NCBI GenBank assembly: GCA_910585865.1
Contig: CAJUGO010000002.1
Coordinates: forward strand, 221,413 to 285,412
Source of the DNA: an uncultured Ruminococcus sp.
GTDB taxonomy: Bacteria; Bacillota; Clostridia; Oscillospirales; Acutalibacteraceae
Reading direction: 5' to 3'
Length of the DNA stretch: 64,000 bases
Below are positions 29,002-37,685 of the stretch, piece after piece. The notes beneath the pieces were generated by a model. It had not been told where the DNA came from. It was given only the letters and a program-made list of their open reading frames with translations, and did not search any database. Each line of letters starts with the position of its first letter. The first letter of the stretch is position 1. The position numbers and the translations under genes were made by a program.

Positions 29002-29060
29002 ATAATCAGCCTCATAATAATACTGTTGATTTGTTCTTGTTATTGACCTTTACTACACAC

Positions 29061-29089
29061 AGTATATACCCCATAGGGGTATTTGTCAA
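29061..29089 (-). promoter_or_regulatory. csoR-copA promoter with CsoR operator in its spacer
   Basis: Minus strand TTGACA (29089-29084), 17 bases, TATACT (29066-29061). The spacer region carries the palindrome ATACCCC-ATA-GGGGTAT (29066-29082), the known CsoR-type operator, so repressor binding would block RNA polymerase. Confidence 0.9.
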
Positions 29090-29234
29090 TAACCATTTTC
29101 TTTCACTGCAAAATTTATAACGCTGTACTTAACTTAATACTGCTTATACAAACATATTGTTTTATACTATTCACTACTTTCTAAATATTTTTGAACAGTA
29201 TAATATACAAAAGCAATGTGGTATTGTATAATAA

Positions 29235-29425
29235 ACAGACCGTAAATTTGATTTTAACCAAACTCAAATATCCCACTGTGATTGAGTAATTTTCTGTAGG
29301 GAAAAAGGTTCTATGCTAATGTTGGCAGCTTTCATATAGGCGTGTTACACTTAGTATTATAATCCGCCCGGCTCCATTTACACAAACAGCCTTACTTTTA
29401 GTCCAAACTATGGAAAAAAGAACCG
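29235..29425 (+). ncRNA. Candidate structured non-coding RNA (strand uncertain)
   Basis: No open frame, but unusually G+C-rich blocks and nested complementarity: ACTCAA/TTGAGT at the 5' end, GGTTCT (29307-29312) with AGAACC (29419-29424) enclosing about 100 bases, GGCG (29339) with CGCC (29365), and GGCT (29370) with AGCC (29388). TATAAT at 29227-29232 precedes it, without a good -35. The length of about 190 bases would suit a raiA-motif or 6S-type RNA, but I cannot match either by eye. It might also be transcribed leftward. Confidence 0.35.
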
Positions 29426-29453
29426 AAAAAAACACCGCACAAATGTGCGGTGT
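29425..29453 (-). terminator. rpsF-ssb-rpsR operon terminator
   Basis: ACACCGCACA pairs with TGTGCGGTGT; on the minus strand a run of seven T follows. Confidence 0.85.
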
Positions 29454-29476
29454 CAAGTAAGTAAAATATATACTTA

Positions 29477-29716
29477 TTAGTCAGCTGAATAAGGAAGCAA
29501 AGCAAGATGGCGAGCACGCTTAATTGCAACTGTAAGTGCACGCTGATGTCTTGCGCAAGTACCTGTTACACGGCGAGGAAGAATCTTTCCTCTTTCTGAC
29601 ATATAACGGCGAAGACGAGCAATATCTTTATAATCAATATGCTCTACCTTATCAACACAGAATCCGCAAACCTTCTTGCGAGCCTTTCTGCCACGGTTCA
29701 TTGGTCTGTCTGCCAT
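29477..29716 (-). CDS. rpsR: Ribosomal protein S18
   Basis: 79 residues of small-subunit protein S18: [46 protein letters not shown]. It binds S6 and 16S rRNA. It has CxxC and a further Cys, the zinc-type C+ form. Third gene of the classic rpsF-ssb-rpsR operon, with GAAAGGAG before the ATG. Confidence 0.98.
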   Translation of the reverse strand: MADRPMNRGRKARKKVCGFCVDKVEHIDYKDIARLRRYMSERGKILPRRVTGTCARHQRALTVAIKRARHLALLPYSAD

Positions 29717-29761
29717 AATGAAGTTCTCCTTTCAATGAGAATTATTTAAAATTAGTTGTAG

Positions 29762-30241
29762 TTAAAATGGTAAGTCGTCGTCAAGCGGCATATCCTGAAA
29801 GTCAGAGTTTGAACCACTCTGATAAGATGCAGGAGCCTGCGGGGCTTCCTGATGATATGATTGGTTGGCTCCATATGGCTGGCTATCGCCATACGGCTGA
29901 CTGTATCCTCCTGCATTCTCACGGCGTTCGCCTGTGAAAGACACATTGTCAGCGACAACTTCAACAACATAACGGTTTGTACCGTCTTTTGCCTGATAAG
30001 TACGGCTTTGGAGCTGTCCTTCAACGGCAATAAGAGAACCTTTGCCAAAATAACGGCAAACGAACTCAGCAGTATTTCTCCAGCAGACAACATCAATAAA
30101 ATCTGCCTTACGTTCTTCTCCGCTTTTAACATAACTGCGTTCAACAGCTATGCGGAAACTGGTAACGCTTATGCCCGTTCCTGTTGTTTTTAATTCAGGG
30201 TCAGCAACAATTCTGCCCATTAAAATTACTCTGTTTAACAT
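29762..30241 (-). CDS. ssb: Single-stranded DNA-binding protein
   Basis: 159 residues. OB fold at residues 1-105 (MLNRVILMGRIVADPELK, FIDVVCWRNTAEFVCRYFGKGS, VVADNVSF), then a Gly/Gln/Tyr-rich flexible tail, and the acidic tip DFQDMPLDDDLPF that recruits repair and replication partners. Middle gene between rpsF and rpsR, as in most bacteria. Confidence 0.98.
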   Translation of the reverse strand: MLNRVILMGRIVADPELKTTGTGISVTSFRIAVERSYVKSGEERKADFIDVVCWRNTAEFVCRYFGKGSLIAVEGQLQSRTYQAKDGTNRYVVEVVADNVSFTGERRENAGGYSQPYGDSQPYGANQSYHQEAPQAPASYQSGSNSDFQDMPLDDDLPF

Positions 30242-30283
30242 ACTTGATCCTTTCGTATTTCGGGGTATTCCCCTACAAACTGA

Positions 30284-30580
30284 TTATTCGTCTTCTTTTT
30301 TGATAATAATTGAACGCATTACGCCTTCTGTGATTTTGTAAATACGATCGAGTTCAGCAGGGAACTCAGCTGTGCTTTCAAAATCGAAAAGAACATAATA
30401 ACCTTCACTCTCTTTGTTGATAAGGTAAGCAAGCTTTCTCTTGCCCCATTCGTCAACATTCTTCAAAGTGGCATGCTTTTCAATGAGAGCCTTGAATTTT
30501 TCAACGATAGCCTGAATACCTTCTTCGCCCTTCTTCATTGAAACGATCATTACGGTTTCGTAATTAGCTGTTACTGCCAT
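30284..30580 (-). CDS. rpsF: Ribosomal protein S6
   Basis: 98 residues from ATG 30580, which follows AAGGAGGTG (a longer frame back to 30643 is leader). Core: NYETVMIVSMKKGEEG, LKNVDEWGKRKLAYLINKES and GYYVLFDFES. S6 pairs with S18. The 5' leader contains GCGGTGAAAACCGC, a hairpin that could belong to the S6:S18 autoregulatory element known upstream of rpsF in many bacteria; that link is tentative. Confidence 0.97.
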   Translation of the reverse strand: MAVTANYETVMIVSMKKGEEGIQAIVEKFKALIEKHATLKNVDEWGKRKLAYLINKESEGYYVLFDFESTAEFPAELDRIYKITEGVMRSIIIKKEDE

Positions 30581-30650
30581 TATATTGCACCTCCTTCTGG
30601 ACATTATGGCGGTTTTCACCGCAAGGATTGTTGTATAACACAACAGATAT

Positions 30651-30678
30651 ATTATATCATAAAACCAAAGCTTGTCAA
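30651..30678 (-). promoter_or_regulatory. rpsF operon promoter
   Basis: Minus strand TTGACA (30678-30673), 16 bases, TATAAT (30656-30651). Confidence 0.8.
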
Positions 30679-30717
30679 CAAATAATTTCTAAATTTTTCT
30701 GTTTTTCTTTTTTTCTC

Positions 30718-30830
30718 TTGACTTTATTAATTAATAATGATATAAATAATATAATATTTACTGCCACCGGGTAGTTGTGCAAAAGCACCCGACACATCAT
30801 TAGGTCTTTGAAGATGTGTCAGGTGCTTTT
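30718..30830 (+). promoter_or_regulatory. pnuC promoter and attenuator-like leader
   Basis: TTGACT (30718-30723), 17 bases, TATAAA (30741-30746). The leader ends in a strong terminator, AAAAGCACCcGACACATC (30781-30798) with GATGTGTCaGGTGCTTTT (30813-30830). The 5' arm of that terminator can alternatively pair upstream: CGG and GTGC (30768-30780) with GCAC and CCG (30785-30791). Two exclusive states upstream of a transporter gene suggest a riboswitch or attenuator; the ligand is unknown. Confidence 0.65.
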
Positions 30831-30864
30831 AATATTTAAAATATTAAGAATTTGAGGTAACAAA

Positions 30865-31560
30865 ATGAATATTAAAAAATCAATAAGCGAATTATCATAT
30901 TTTGAAAGAATGCTCTGGATTTCATCTGTTACAATAATTATTATATTCTCGCTGTTTATCGGAATTGATTATATTATTTCACCTACTGCTTCGGTAATCG
31001 GTGCAACTGCACTGATCTTCCTTTCAAAAGGCAATGTACTGGGGCAAATACTTATTGTAATTTTCAGTATTCTATACGGCATAATCTCATATTCTTTTCA
31101 TTATTACGGGGAAATGATTACATATTTGTGTATGACTGCTCCTATTGCAATACTTGCTGTTATCTCATGGCTGCGACACCCGTACAATGGAAACACCCGT
31201 GAGGTTGAGGTTAACCGTATTAGTAAAAGTGAGATGATTATTATTTTTATTGTATCTTTGATTGTAACATTTATATTCTATTTTATCTTAAATGCATTTA
31301 ACACAAGCAGTCTTATATTAAGTACACTTTCTGTCACAACAAGCTTTCTTGCTTCATATCTGACATTCAGAAGGAGCGAATTTTATGCTCTTGCCTATGC
31401 TGCAAATGACATAGTTCTTATTATTTTATGGATAATCGCCACTGTTTCTGATTATAAATATCTTTCAATGACAATATGCTTTTGCATATTCTTTATAAAT
31501 GATATATATGGGTTTATCAGTTGGCGCAAAATAAAAAACAGACAAATAAAATGCAGTTAA
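30865..31560 (+). CDS. pnuC: PnuC-family vitamin transporter (nicotinamide riboside type)
   Basis: 231 residues with about seven hydrophobic helices. The C-terminal signature RRSEFYALAYAANDIVLIILW and FINDIYGFISWRKI is PnuC-like (the WxxxNxxG/W region that contacts the vitamin). PnuC proteins are facilitators for nicotinamide riboside; relatives PnuT and PnuX carry thiamine and riboflavin, so the substrate is not certain. GAGGT precedes the ATG. Its leader has a candidate regulatory structure, consistent with vitamin feedback. Confidence 0.82.
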   Translation: MNIKKSISELSYFERMLWISSVTIIIIFSLFIGIDYIISPTASVIGATALIFLSKGNVLGQILIVIFSILYGIISYSFHYYGEMITYLCMTAPIAILAVISWLRHPYNGNTREVEVNRISKSEMIIIFIVSLIVTFIFYFILNAFNTSSLILSTLSVTTSFLASYLTFRRSEFYALAYAANDIVLIILWIIATVSDYKYLSMTICFCIFFINDIYGFISWRKIKNRQIKCS

Positions 31561-31608
31561 ATTGTTATTAATAAATTATCAAAACATACAGCAAATAATT
31601 TATACAAC

Positions 31609-32217
31609 TCACATACTTCTCACCTTATTAACAAAGGCAATTATCTTCTGTCTGTCCTTCCCATGTCCGTTGTTTTTTTCAACACCCGAGCTTACATCAA
31701 CCCCGTCAGGGTTTACTGCCTGAATTGCATCCTCAACATTATCCGGATTAAGTCCGCCTGCAAGAATAATCGGCTTACCATCACGAGATATATCTTTAAT
31801 AATATTCCAGTCAAAAACTTTTCCGCTCCCCGGAGCCGATGAATCAAACACATAACCTATTATATTTTTAATACTGCTGTATTTTCCAAAATCATCAATA
31901 TCGGTTACATTAAAAGCTTTGAGTACCTTAAGATACGGATTTGAAAGTATCTTATCCGACACTTCACCATGAATCTGAATCAAATCAAAGCCGCACTCAT
32001 AGGCATCCTTAATCTGCTCCATAGTCGGATTTACTGTAACAGCTACACTCGTTATATTTTTTTCGAGTCCTTTCAATAGCTTTTTCGCCGTATCAGTATT
32101 TATATTTCTTCTGCTCTTGGGAAAGAACATTACAAAGCCCGCATAATCGGGCTTAATTTCGTTTAAATATTCTACTTCCTCCATACAGGTTATCCCGCAG
32201 ATTTTGACCTTTGTCAT
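31609..32217 (-). CDS. trpF: Phosphoribosylanthranilate isomerase TrpF
   Basis: 202 residues. TIM barrel of the tryptophan pathway, converting PRA to CdRP. VKICGIT opens with the catalytic Cys; GFVMFFPKSRRN, LIQIHGE, a catalytic Asp in YVFDSSAPGSGKVFDW, LAGGLNPDNV and GVDVSSGVE are all present. It stands alone: no other trp genes are in the window. cysK is about 100 bases upstream on the same strand and may share transcription. Confidence 0.95.
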   Translation of the reverse strand: MTKVKICGITCMEEVEYLNEIKPDYAGFVMFFPKSRRNINTDTAKKLLKGLEKNITSVAVTVNPTMEQIKDAYECGFDLIQIHGEVSDKILSNPYLKVLKAFNVTDIDDFGKYSSIKNIIGYVFDSSAPGSGKVFDWNIIKDISRDGKPIILAGGLNPDNVEDAIQAVNPDGVDVSSGVEKNNGHGKDRQKIIAFVNKVRSM

Positions 32218-32323
32218 ATTATCACCGCATTCTATTTGCTAAATAAAATCATATTACAGTTTCTATAGCTTTACAAAAACAGATATAAAAGTGTTTGTTC
32301 AATCAAAGAAACAGTATATTGTA

Positions 32324-33256
32324 TCATTTATTAAAAATTCCTGTTGAAAGGTAACGTTCACCTGTATCAGGAAACAAAGCAACAATAACTTTGCCTGCAT
32401 TCTCTGGTCTTTTGGCAAGCTGTAAAGCAGCCCAAAGCGACGCCCCCGAAGAAATGCCAACTAGAATTCCCTCTGTTTTTGCAATATCATCTGCAGTTTC
32501 AAACGCTGCTTCATTTGGTACGGTTACAACCTCATCTATTATTTCCGTATCAAGAGTATCCGGAATAAATCCTGCACCGATCCCCTGTATTTTATGAGAA
32601 CCTCCGTGTCCCTGAGATAATACAGGTGAAGTTTCAGGCTCAACTGCTACTGCCTTTACAGCAGGATTCTTTGACTTAAGATATTTGCCAACACCGCTAA
32701 GCGTACCGCCTGTACCTACACCGGCAACAAATATATCTGCATTGCCGTCAGTATCCTCCCAAATTTCAGGACCTGTTGTCTCAAAATGCACTTTCGGATT
32801 TGCAGGATTCTCAAACTGTCCGAGAATAACTGCACCTTCTATCTCTTTTTGAAGCTCCCCGGCCTTTTGAATAGCACCGCTCATTCCTTTTGAGCCATCT
32901 GTCAGTATAATTTCAGCGCCATATGCCTTTAAGAGATTCCTTCTTTCCATACTCATTGTTTCAGGCATTGTCAAAATAGTCTTGTATCCCTTGGATGTTG
33001 CAACCGAAGCAAGACCTATGCCCGTGTTGCCCGATGTAGGTTCAATAATTGTTGCCCCAGGTTTCAGAAGACCGTTTTGCTCAGCATCTTCAATCATAGC
33101 CTTTGCAACTCTGTCCTTTATGCTGCCTGCCGGATTAAAATATTCGAGCTTTGCAACAATTCTGGCATTTAAATTATACTTTTTTTCAATCTTCTCAAGT
33201 TCAATAAGCGGAGTTCTGCCAATCAAATCTGTAACACTTTTAAAAATATTTGTCAC
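32324..33256 (-). CDS. cysK: Cysteine synthase A (O-acetylserine sulfhydrylase)
   Basis: PLP enzyme making cysteine from O-acetylserine and sulfide. About 310 residues from GTG 33256, which sits nine bases after GAGAGGA; TTG 33265 is possible. Motifs: [11 protein letters not shown] lysine in [21 protein letters not shown], phosphate loop [10 protein letters not shown], and GISSGAS. It lies after metY, so cysteine and homocysteine synthesis are adjacent, downstream of an Rrf2 regulator. Confidence 0.96.
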   Translation of the reverse strand: MTNIFKSVTDLIGRTPLIELEKIEKKYNLNARIVAKLEYFNPAGSIKDRVAKAMIEDAEQNGLLKPGATIIEPTSGNTGIGLASVATSKGYKTILTMPETMSMERRNLLKAYGAEIILTDGSKGMSGAIQKAGELQKEIEGAVILGQFENPANPKVHFETTGPEIWEDTDGNADIFVAGVGTGGTLSGVGKYLKSKNPAVKAVAVEPETSPVLSQGHGGSHKIQGIGAGFIPDTLDTEIIDEVVTVPNEAAFETADDIAKTEGILVGISSGASLWAALQLAKRPENAGKVIVALFPDTGERYLSTGIFNK

Positions 33257-33306
33257 TATAATCAAATCCTCTCAATTTATTCTTATATAAATCTATTTCA
33301 TAGATA

Positions 33307-34602
33307 TCAAACAAACTCAAATGCTTCCTGTAAATCGTAAATAATGTCATCAATGTTTTCAGTACCAACAGAAAGTCTTATGGTATTAGGCTTTATTCCC
33401 TGTTCCTTAAGCTCAGCATCATTAAGCTGAGAGTGAGTTGTTGAAGCAGGATGAATTACTAGTGATTTTACATCTGCAACATTAGCAAGCAGAGAAAAAA
33501 CCTGGAGATTGTCAATAAACTTTTTGGCTTCATCTGCTCCGCCCTTAATTTCAAAAGTAAAAATTGAACCTGCACCCTTCTTGAAATACTTTTTATACAA
33601 ATCATTATATTTGCTGTCAGAAAGCGACGGATGATTTACTTTTTCAACCTTAGGATGATTTGCAAGAAACTCAACTACCTTAAGCGCATTTTCAACATGA
33701 CGCTCCACTCTAAGTGATAATGTTTCAAGCCCCTGAAGAAAAACGAACGCATGAAACGGCGAAATCGTTGCACCGGTATCTCTTAAAAGTGTTGCACGAA
33801 TATATGTTACAAATGCTGCGTTTGGAGCTGCCTGTGTAAATACTGCTCCATGATAGGATTCATTAGGTTTGGAAAACTGAGGAAACTTTCCAGACTCATC
33901 CCAGTCAAACTTACCGCTTTCAATAATTACACCTCCGATTGCAGTTCCGTGACCTCCGATAAATTTAGTTGCAGAATGAACTACAATATCAGCACCATAT
34001 TCTATAGGTCTTAGAAGATATGGAGTTGCAAAAGTACTGTCTACAACAAGCGGAATATTATATTTATGTGCAACCGCTGCAATCTTCTCTATATCAATAA
34101 TATTTGAATTTGGGTTTCCAAGTGACTCAATATAAATAGCCTTTGTTCTTTTGTTTACTGCCTTTTCAAATGCATCCTCCTCATCCGGATCAACAAAAGT
34201 TGTTTTTATACCGTAATCAGGCAGTGTATGTGCAAACAAATTATACGATCCGCCGTAAATTGTTTTTGCTGCTACAATATTGTCACCGTGCTTTGCAAGC
34301 GCCTGTATTGTATATGAAATTGCAGCCGCACCGGAGGCAACTGCCAACGCTGCCGAACCGCCTTCAAGAGCAGCTATTCTTCTCTCAAAAATGTCCTGAG
34401 TTGGATTTGTAAGTCTGCCGTATATATTTCCTGCATCCTTTAACGCAAAACGATCTTCTGCATGACTGCAGTTATGAAATACATAAGATGTTGTTGCATA
34501 TATCGGTACTGCACGTGCGTCAGTAACCGGATCTGCGCTCTCCTGTCCTACATGAAGCTGTAAAGTTTCAAAATGTAAATCTCTTTCATTTAATTTGCTC
34601 AT
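33307..34602 (-). CDS. metY: O-acetylhomoserine sulfhydrylase (MetY type)
   Basis: 431 residues from ATG 34602, preceded by GAGGAA (the frame extends to 34656 without support). Makes homocysteine from O-acetylhomoserine and sulfide. Cys/Met PLP family: ETLQLHVGQESADPVT, GRLTNPTQDIFERRIAALEGG, and PLP lysine in VHSATKFIGGHGTAIGG. The long insertion-bearing form (over 420 residues) and the QLH motif favour MetY over cystathionine gamma-synthase. The upstream promoter carries a TCCTA-TAGGA palindrome. Confidence 0.94.
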   Translation of the reverse strand: MSKLNERDLHFETLQLHVGQESADPVTDARAVPIYATTSYVFHNCSHAEDRFALKDAGNIYGRLTNPTQDIFERRIAALEGGSAALAVASGAAAISYTIQALAKHGDNIVAAKTIYGGSYNLFAHTLPDYGIKTTFVDPDEEDAFEKAVNKRTKAIYIESLGNPNSNIIDIEKIAAVAHKYNIPLVVDSTFATPYLLRPIEYGADIVVHSATKFIGGHGTAIGGVIIESGKFDWDESGKFPQFSKPNESYHGAVFTQAAPNAAFVTYIRATLLRDTGATISPFHAFVFLQGLETLSLRVERHVENALKVVEFLANHPKVEKVNHPSLSDSKYNDLYKKYFKKGAGSIFTFEIKGGADEAKKFIDNLQVFSLLANVADVKSLVIHPASTTHSQLNDAELKEQGIKPNTIRLSVGTENIDDIIYDLQEAFEFV

Positions 34603-34881
34603 TATTAATTCCTCATTTCTAATGTTGTTATCATACTTAAAACTAATATAAAACATTATTATCTTTTTACAAATAGTTGTGCATGACTGCGTTGCCGCTG
34701 CTTGTAGTAATCCCTTCCATTTATAATTATTAACTAGAATACCATCTTAAGCTTTCTATCATATATCGGTATAAGATGTCATTTTCATCAATAAAGTCAA
34801 TTCCCAGAATTACACAAATCACATTCGCTTATAATAACATTGTTTAAAGCACAAGTTCATAAAACCACCATTTCCTATATT

Positions 34882-34942
34882 TCCTATTTGTTTAGTAGGA
34901 TTTATTTCTTCTATATAATACCACATATATGATATTTGTCAA
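34882..34942 (-). promoter_or_regulatory. metY promoter with candidate Rrf2/CymR-type operator
   Basis: Minus strand TTGACA (34942-34937), 16 bases, TATTAT (34920-34915). Just downstream is the palindrome TCCTA-n9-TAGGA (34882-34900) with another half-site TCCTA beside it, a repressor-like position. The mRNA leader to ATG 34602 is about 300 bases and shows no riboswitch I recognise. Confidence 0.55.
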
Positions 34943-35236
34943 TAGTTCTCTTAAAAAAAGTTTTATTTTTCCATAAATATACTAAGGATATAAAATCAGC
35001 TTGATATTGCATACAGTTTTTTGCAGACAGCCTGATATTCAACAAACTTAATTCCTCACAATTTTCAACCAAATCCTATAAAACAAAAAAGCATTACATC
35101 CATAGGATATAACGCTTATAATTTAAAAAGGAATTTATATAATAAAACATCTGAAAATTATTAATATATAAAAAATAAGAGATAATTTTTTCATAACGAA
35201 GGAAATCCTAAAATAATATCCTAAACAACATCTTTG

Positions 35237-35662
35237 CTAAATCATATAATTATCTGCTGAATTTTTAACTATGTCTGCAAGAGTAATGTTGTCTACAACA
35301 TCATTAATCGCTTTTGAAAGTTCTTTCCATACAAACAAAGTGCAACACTCCGACTTACGATTACAGTCGTTTTCTTCAGATTCAAGGCAGGCAACGGGAG
35401 CAAGACTGCCTTCCGTAAGGCGCAGTATCATTCCCACTGTATAATGCTCGGGCGAATACGCAAGTCTGTAACCTCCGCCTGACCCCCTTGTACTTATTAC
35501 ATAGCCGGATTTTGTAAGTACTGTTATAATTTGTTCAAGATATTTAAGTGATATATTCTGACGGCGTGCCACTTCTTTTAAGGTTACATTTTCACCGTTA
35601 TTATACTGAGCCAAATCAACCATTAACCGCAGAGCGTATCTGCCCTTTGTTGATATTTTCAC
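35237..35662 (-). CDS. Rrf2-family transcriptional regulator (IscR/CymR-like)
   Basis: 141 residues. Winged helix: MKISTKGRYALRLMVDLAQY, NVTLKEVARRQNISLKYLEQI, YVISTRGSGGGYRLA. The effector region has CLESEENDCNRKSECC, three spaced cysteines as in Fe-S-sensing members, whereas the cysteine regulator CymR of Bacillus lacks them. Location beside metY and cysK suggests control of sulfur assimilation or Fe-S assembly. A perfect inverted repeat lies in its own leader. Confidence 0.9.
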   Translation of the reverse strand: MKISTKGRYALRLMVDLAQYNNGENVTLKEVARRQNISLKYLEQIITVLTKSGYVISTRGSGGGYRLAYSPEHYTVGMILRLTEGSLAPVACLESEENDCNRKSECCTLFVWKELSKAINDVVDNITLADIVKNSADNYMI

Positions 35663-35673
35663 AATATTCCCTC

Positions 35674-35720
35674 AATTCATATTATTTCTATATGAATTAA
35701 GCATAGCATAACAATTTTAC
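35674..35720 (-). promoter_or_regulatory. Rrf2 gene promoter and candidate auto-operator
   Basis: Minus strand TTGACA, 17 bases, TATGCT, followed by AATTCATAT-n7-ATATGAATT (35674-35698), a perfect 9-bp inverted repeat covering the start-site region. Confidence 0.55.
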
Positions 35721-35777
35721 TATGTCAACAATTTTTAATATGCTGTCCTGCAAAAAAATGTTGGAAATAATTTATTA

Positions 35778-35903
35778 GGACGTATCTGAAAACAGAAAAA
35801 TGACTGAAAATTTCGCTAAGGAGAGGTGAGTTCAAGCATTTTTTACGATGAAATCACCCGTATTAGTAGAAATTGGCAGTTTTTTGAGTTTTCAGATAGC
35901 CCC
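35778..35903. repeat. MITE-like hairpin element of about 126 bp
   Basis: The left end GGACGTATCTGAAAACAG and the inverted right end GGGGCTATCTGAAAACTC are near-matching terminal repeats, continuing with AAAAA, CTG and AATTTC. The centre also pairs (GGTGA with TCACC). No coding capacity. It lies between the Rrf2 gene and the 3' end of the AEC permease gene, where it could act as a terminator. Confidence 0.6.
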
Positions 35904-35930
35904 TAGTATTTTACTGTAATTCTATTGCTA

Positions 35931-36872
35931 TTACACTGAACCAAAAATATAAAACAGCACAGGAATTGTTACAACTGCAGAAAGCTGTGATACCAGCGCC
36001 ATACTAGCTCCGGCATCAGGTTTCTTCCCGTAAGCAGACGGAATAATTACCGTATTTAGTCCAAGAGGCATTGCATGGGCACAAAGAGTTGCAACTATAA
36101 TTTCCTGAGGAGTGTTAATAAGCCGCAATATTATAATTGCCGCTGACGGCAATGCAACAAGCCTTACTGCTACCACCACATATGTCTGCCATTGCTTAAA
36201 CAACATACTAAAGCTATAACCGCCTATTACAAAACCTGTTAATATCATTGCTATAGGTGACATGCAGCTGGCTGTCGAAGTGATTATTGTAGTAACAAGT
36301 TCAAATTTAGGCAGCGGAAGCAATCCAAGTGCTCCGCCTATAAAAAGTGAAACAAAAATCGGATTCACAAAAGATTTAACAGAAAAAGTTTTGCCCTTAT
36401 CCGGCACAAGCCATGCAATTCCAATTGAATAAGTAAACATATTTAAAGGAAGAGTAAATATTAAATAATCAAAAAGCTCAATACTGTCTGCACCGTAAAT
36501 TCCAGATACCATTGCTGTTCCTACAAACCCGAAGTTTGATACAGCCAGCGAATATCTGTATACTTTCTTCATATACGGAGTTTTTCCAAGAAATCTTGAA
36601 ATAATAAACCCGACAATGATGCAAAATATAAGTATTGCTGTACTGTAAACAATAAATATCCATTTTTCGCTTATATTCTTTACAGTACAATTGGTACGAA
36701 ATGTATTTATTACAACAGCAGGCATAAGTATTTTATTTTCAAGCTTTGAAAATACTTCTGAAGTATTTTGCGGAAGCAAATTACCCTTGCGCATTATAAA
36801 ACCTATCAAAATAAAAGAAAATAATACGCATATTTGAAATATTACCGAAGAAAAAATTCCCAATGCCGTCAA
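35931..36872 (-). CDS. AEC-family (auxin efflux carrier-like) permease
   Basis: 313 residues, about ten hydrophobic helices in two five-helix halves. Family features: an N-terminal helix then GFIMRKGNLLPQNTSEVFSKLENKILMPAVVINTF, and in the second half MPLGLNTVIIPSAYGKKPDAGASMALVSQL. Members in bacteria carry malate, malonate or other organic acids; the substrate here is unknown. It is a single gene and its terminator may be the hairpin element downstream. Confidence 0.87.
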   Translation of the reverse strand: MTALGIFSSVIFQICVLFSFILIGFIMRKGNLLPQNTSEVFSKLENKILMPAVVINTFRTNCTVKNISEKWIFIVYSTAILIFCIIVGFIISRFLGKTPYMKKVYRYSLAVSNFGFVGTAMVSGIYGADSIELFDYLIFTLPLNMFTYSIGIAWLVPDKGKTFSVKSFVNPIFVSLFIGGALGLLPLPKFELVTTIITSTASCMSPIAMILTGFVIGGYSFSMLFKQWQTYVVVAVRLVALPSAAIIILRLINTPQEIIVATLCAHAMPLGLNTVIIPSAYGKKPDAGASMALVSQLSAVVTIPVLFYIFGSV

Positions 36873-36895
36873 CTCCTACATGACAAAAACACAAA

Positions 36896-36928
36896 ACGCC
36901 CTCAACCTAAACGGGCTGAGGGTGTTTT
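36896..36928 (-). terminator. Terminator of the DUF1540 gene
   Basis: Minus strand ACACCCTCA pairs with TGAGGGCGT and is followed by TTTTGTGTTTTTG. Confidence 0.7.
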
Positions 36929-36941
36929 AAAAATAATAAAA

Positions 36942-37124
36942 TTACTTACAGCCGCACTTAGCTTCAAAACTTTGACAGTCTGTACACTGACATACTGTTG
37001 GATTAGCTTCGTGAGTACCTACCTTAATTGACTCGAGTGAGCAATAATCTTTAGTGTTGTTGTGATGTTTGCAGTTTGTAACTGTGCACATAATGCTCTG
37101 ATTTGCATATGAATTTTCCATCAT
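36942..37124 (-). CDS. DUF1540 small cysteine-rich protein
   Basis: 60 residues with the DUF1540 pattern: IMCTVTNCKHHNNTKDYCSLESIKVG, then CQCTDCQSF and a C-terminal CGCK. Seven or more cysteines and histidines suggest metal binding. Such proteins are frequent and abundant in Clostridia, some in spores, with no known function. GAGGTG lies seven bases before the ATG. Monocistronic. Confidence 0.88.
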   Translation of the reverse strand: MMENSYANQSIMCTVTNCKHHNNTKDYCSLESIKVGTHEANPTVCQCTDCQSFEAKCGCK

Positions 37125-37242
37125 TGTTTTTCACCTCGTAATTTATTATACGGAATGTCCGCTTAATTATTGTAACAAAATAAATGCAAAATATACTGCA
37201 CCTTTTTATGTTATTGCAATAAAATGTAATGAGGTGAATTAC

Positions 37243-37575
37243 ATGAATATTTTATCGGCTGTTTTACTTGTTGTTTTTGCCGTAATGGGTATAATTGCAT
37301 TTGTCCGCGAACTAACCTGCTTTCTGTTCAGAAACAAAAAAAATAATACCATTATGTTCGTCACTCCCATAAAAGGCAAATGCGAAGATGCTGAATATTT
37401 ACTAAGAAGCGCTGCTGCAAAGGTTAAGTGGGTAAGCAGGGGTAAAAATGATTATGTAATCTGCCTCAACTGTGATATGGACGAGGAAACAAAAAGGATT
37501 TGTGAAAATATTTGCAGTGAATACGGCTTTGCAAAGCTTATAAGTAAAAAAGAATTTTTTGAAATGATTAATTGA
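37243..37575 (+). CDS. Small membrane-anchored protein, unknown
   Basis: 110 residues from ATG 37243 (GAGGTG six bases before; the GTG at 37234 lies inside that site). One N-terminal helix (ILSAVLLVVFAVMGIIAFV) and then a cytosolic domain of about 80 residues with ferredoxin-like alternation: NTIMFVTPIKGKCEDAEYLL, KNDYVICLNCDMDEETKRIC. Three cysteines fall in that domain. No family recognised. Confidence 0.7.
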   Translation: MNILSAVLLVVFAVMGIIAFVRELTCFLFRNKKNNTIMFVTPIKGKCEDAEYLLRSAAAKVKWVSRGKNDYVICLNCDMDEETKRICENICSEYGFAKLISKKEFFEMIN

Positions 37576-37685
37576 ATATAAAAAATTAAAATGAGGCTGC
37601 CGCAAAAGAAATAATTTGCGACAGCCTCTTAAATTCTCAAAAACTTCTTGCGAAGCACACGACCATACCACAGATTTAATACATA

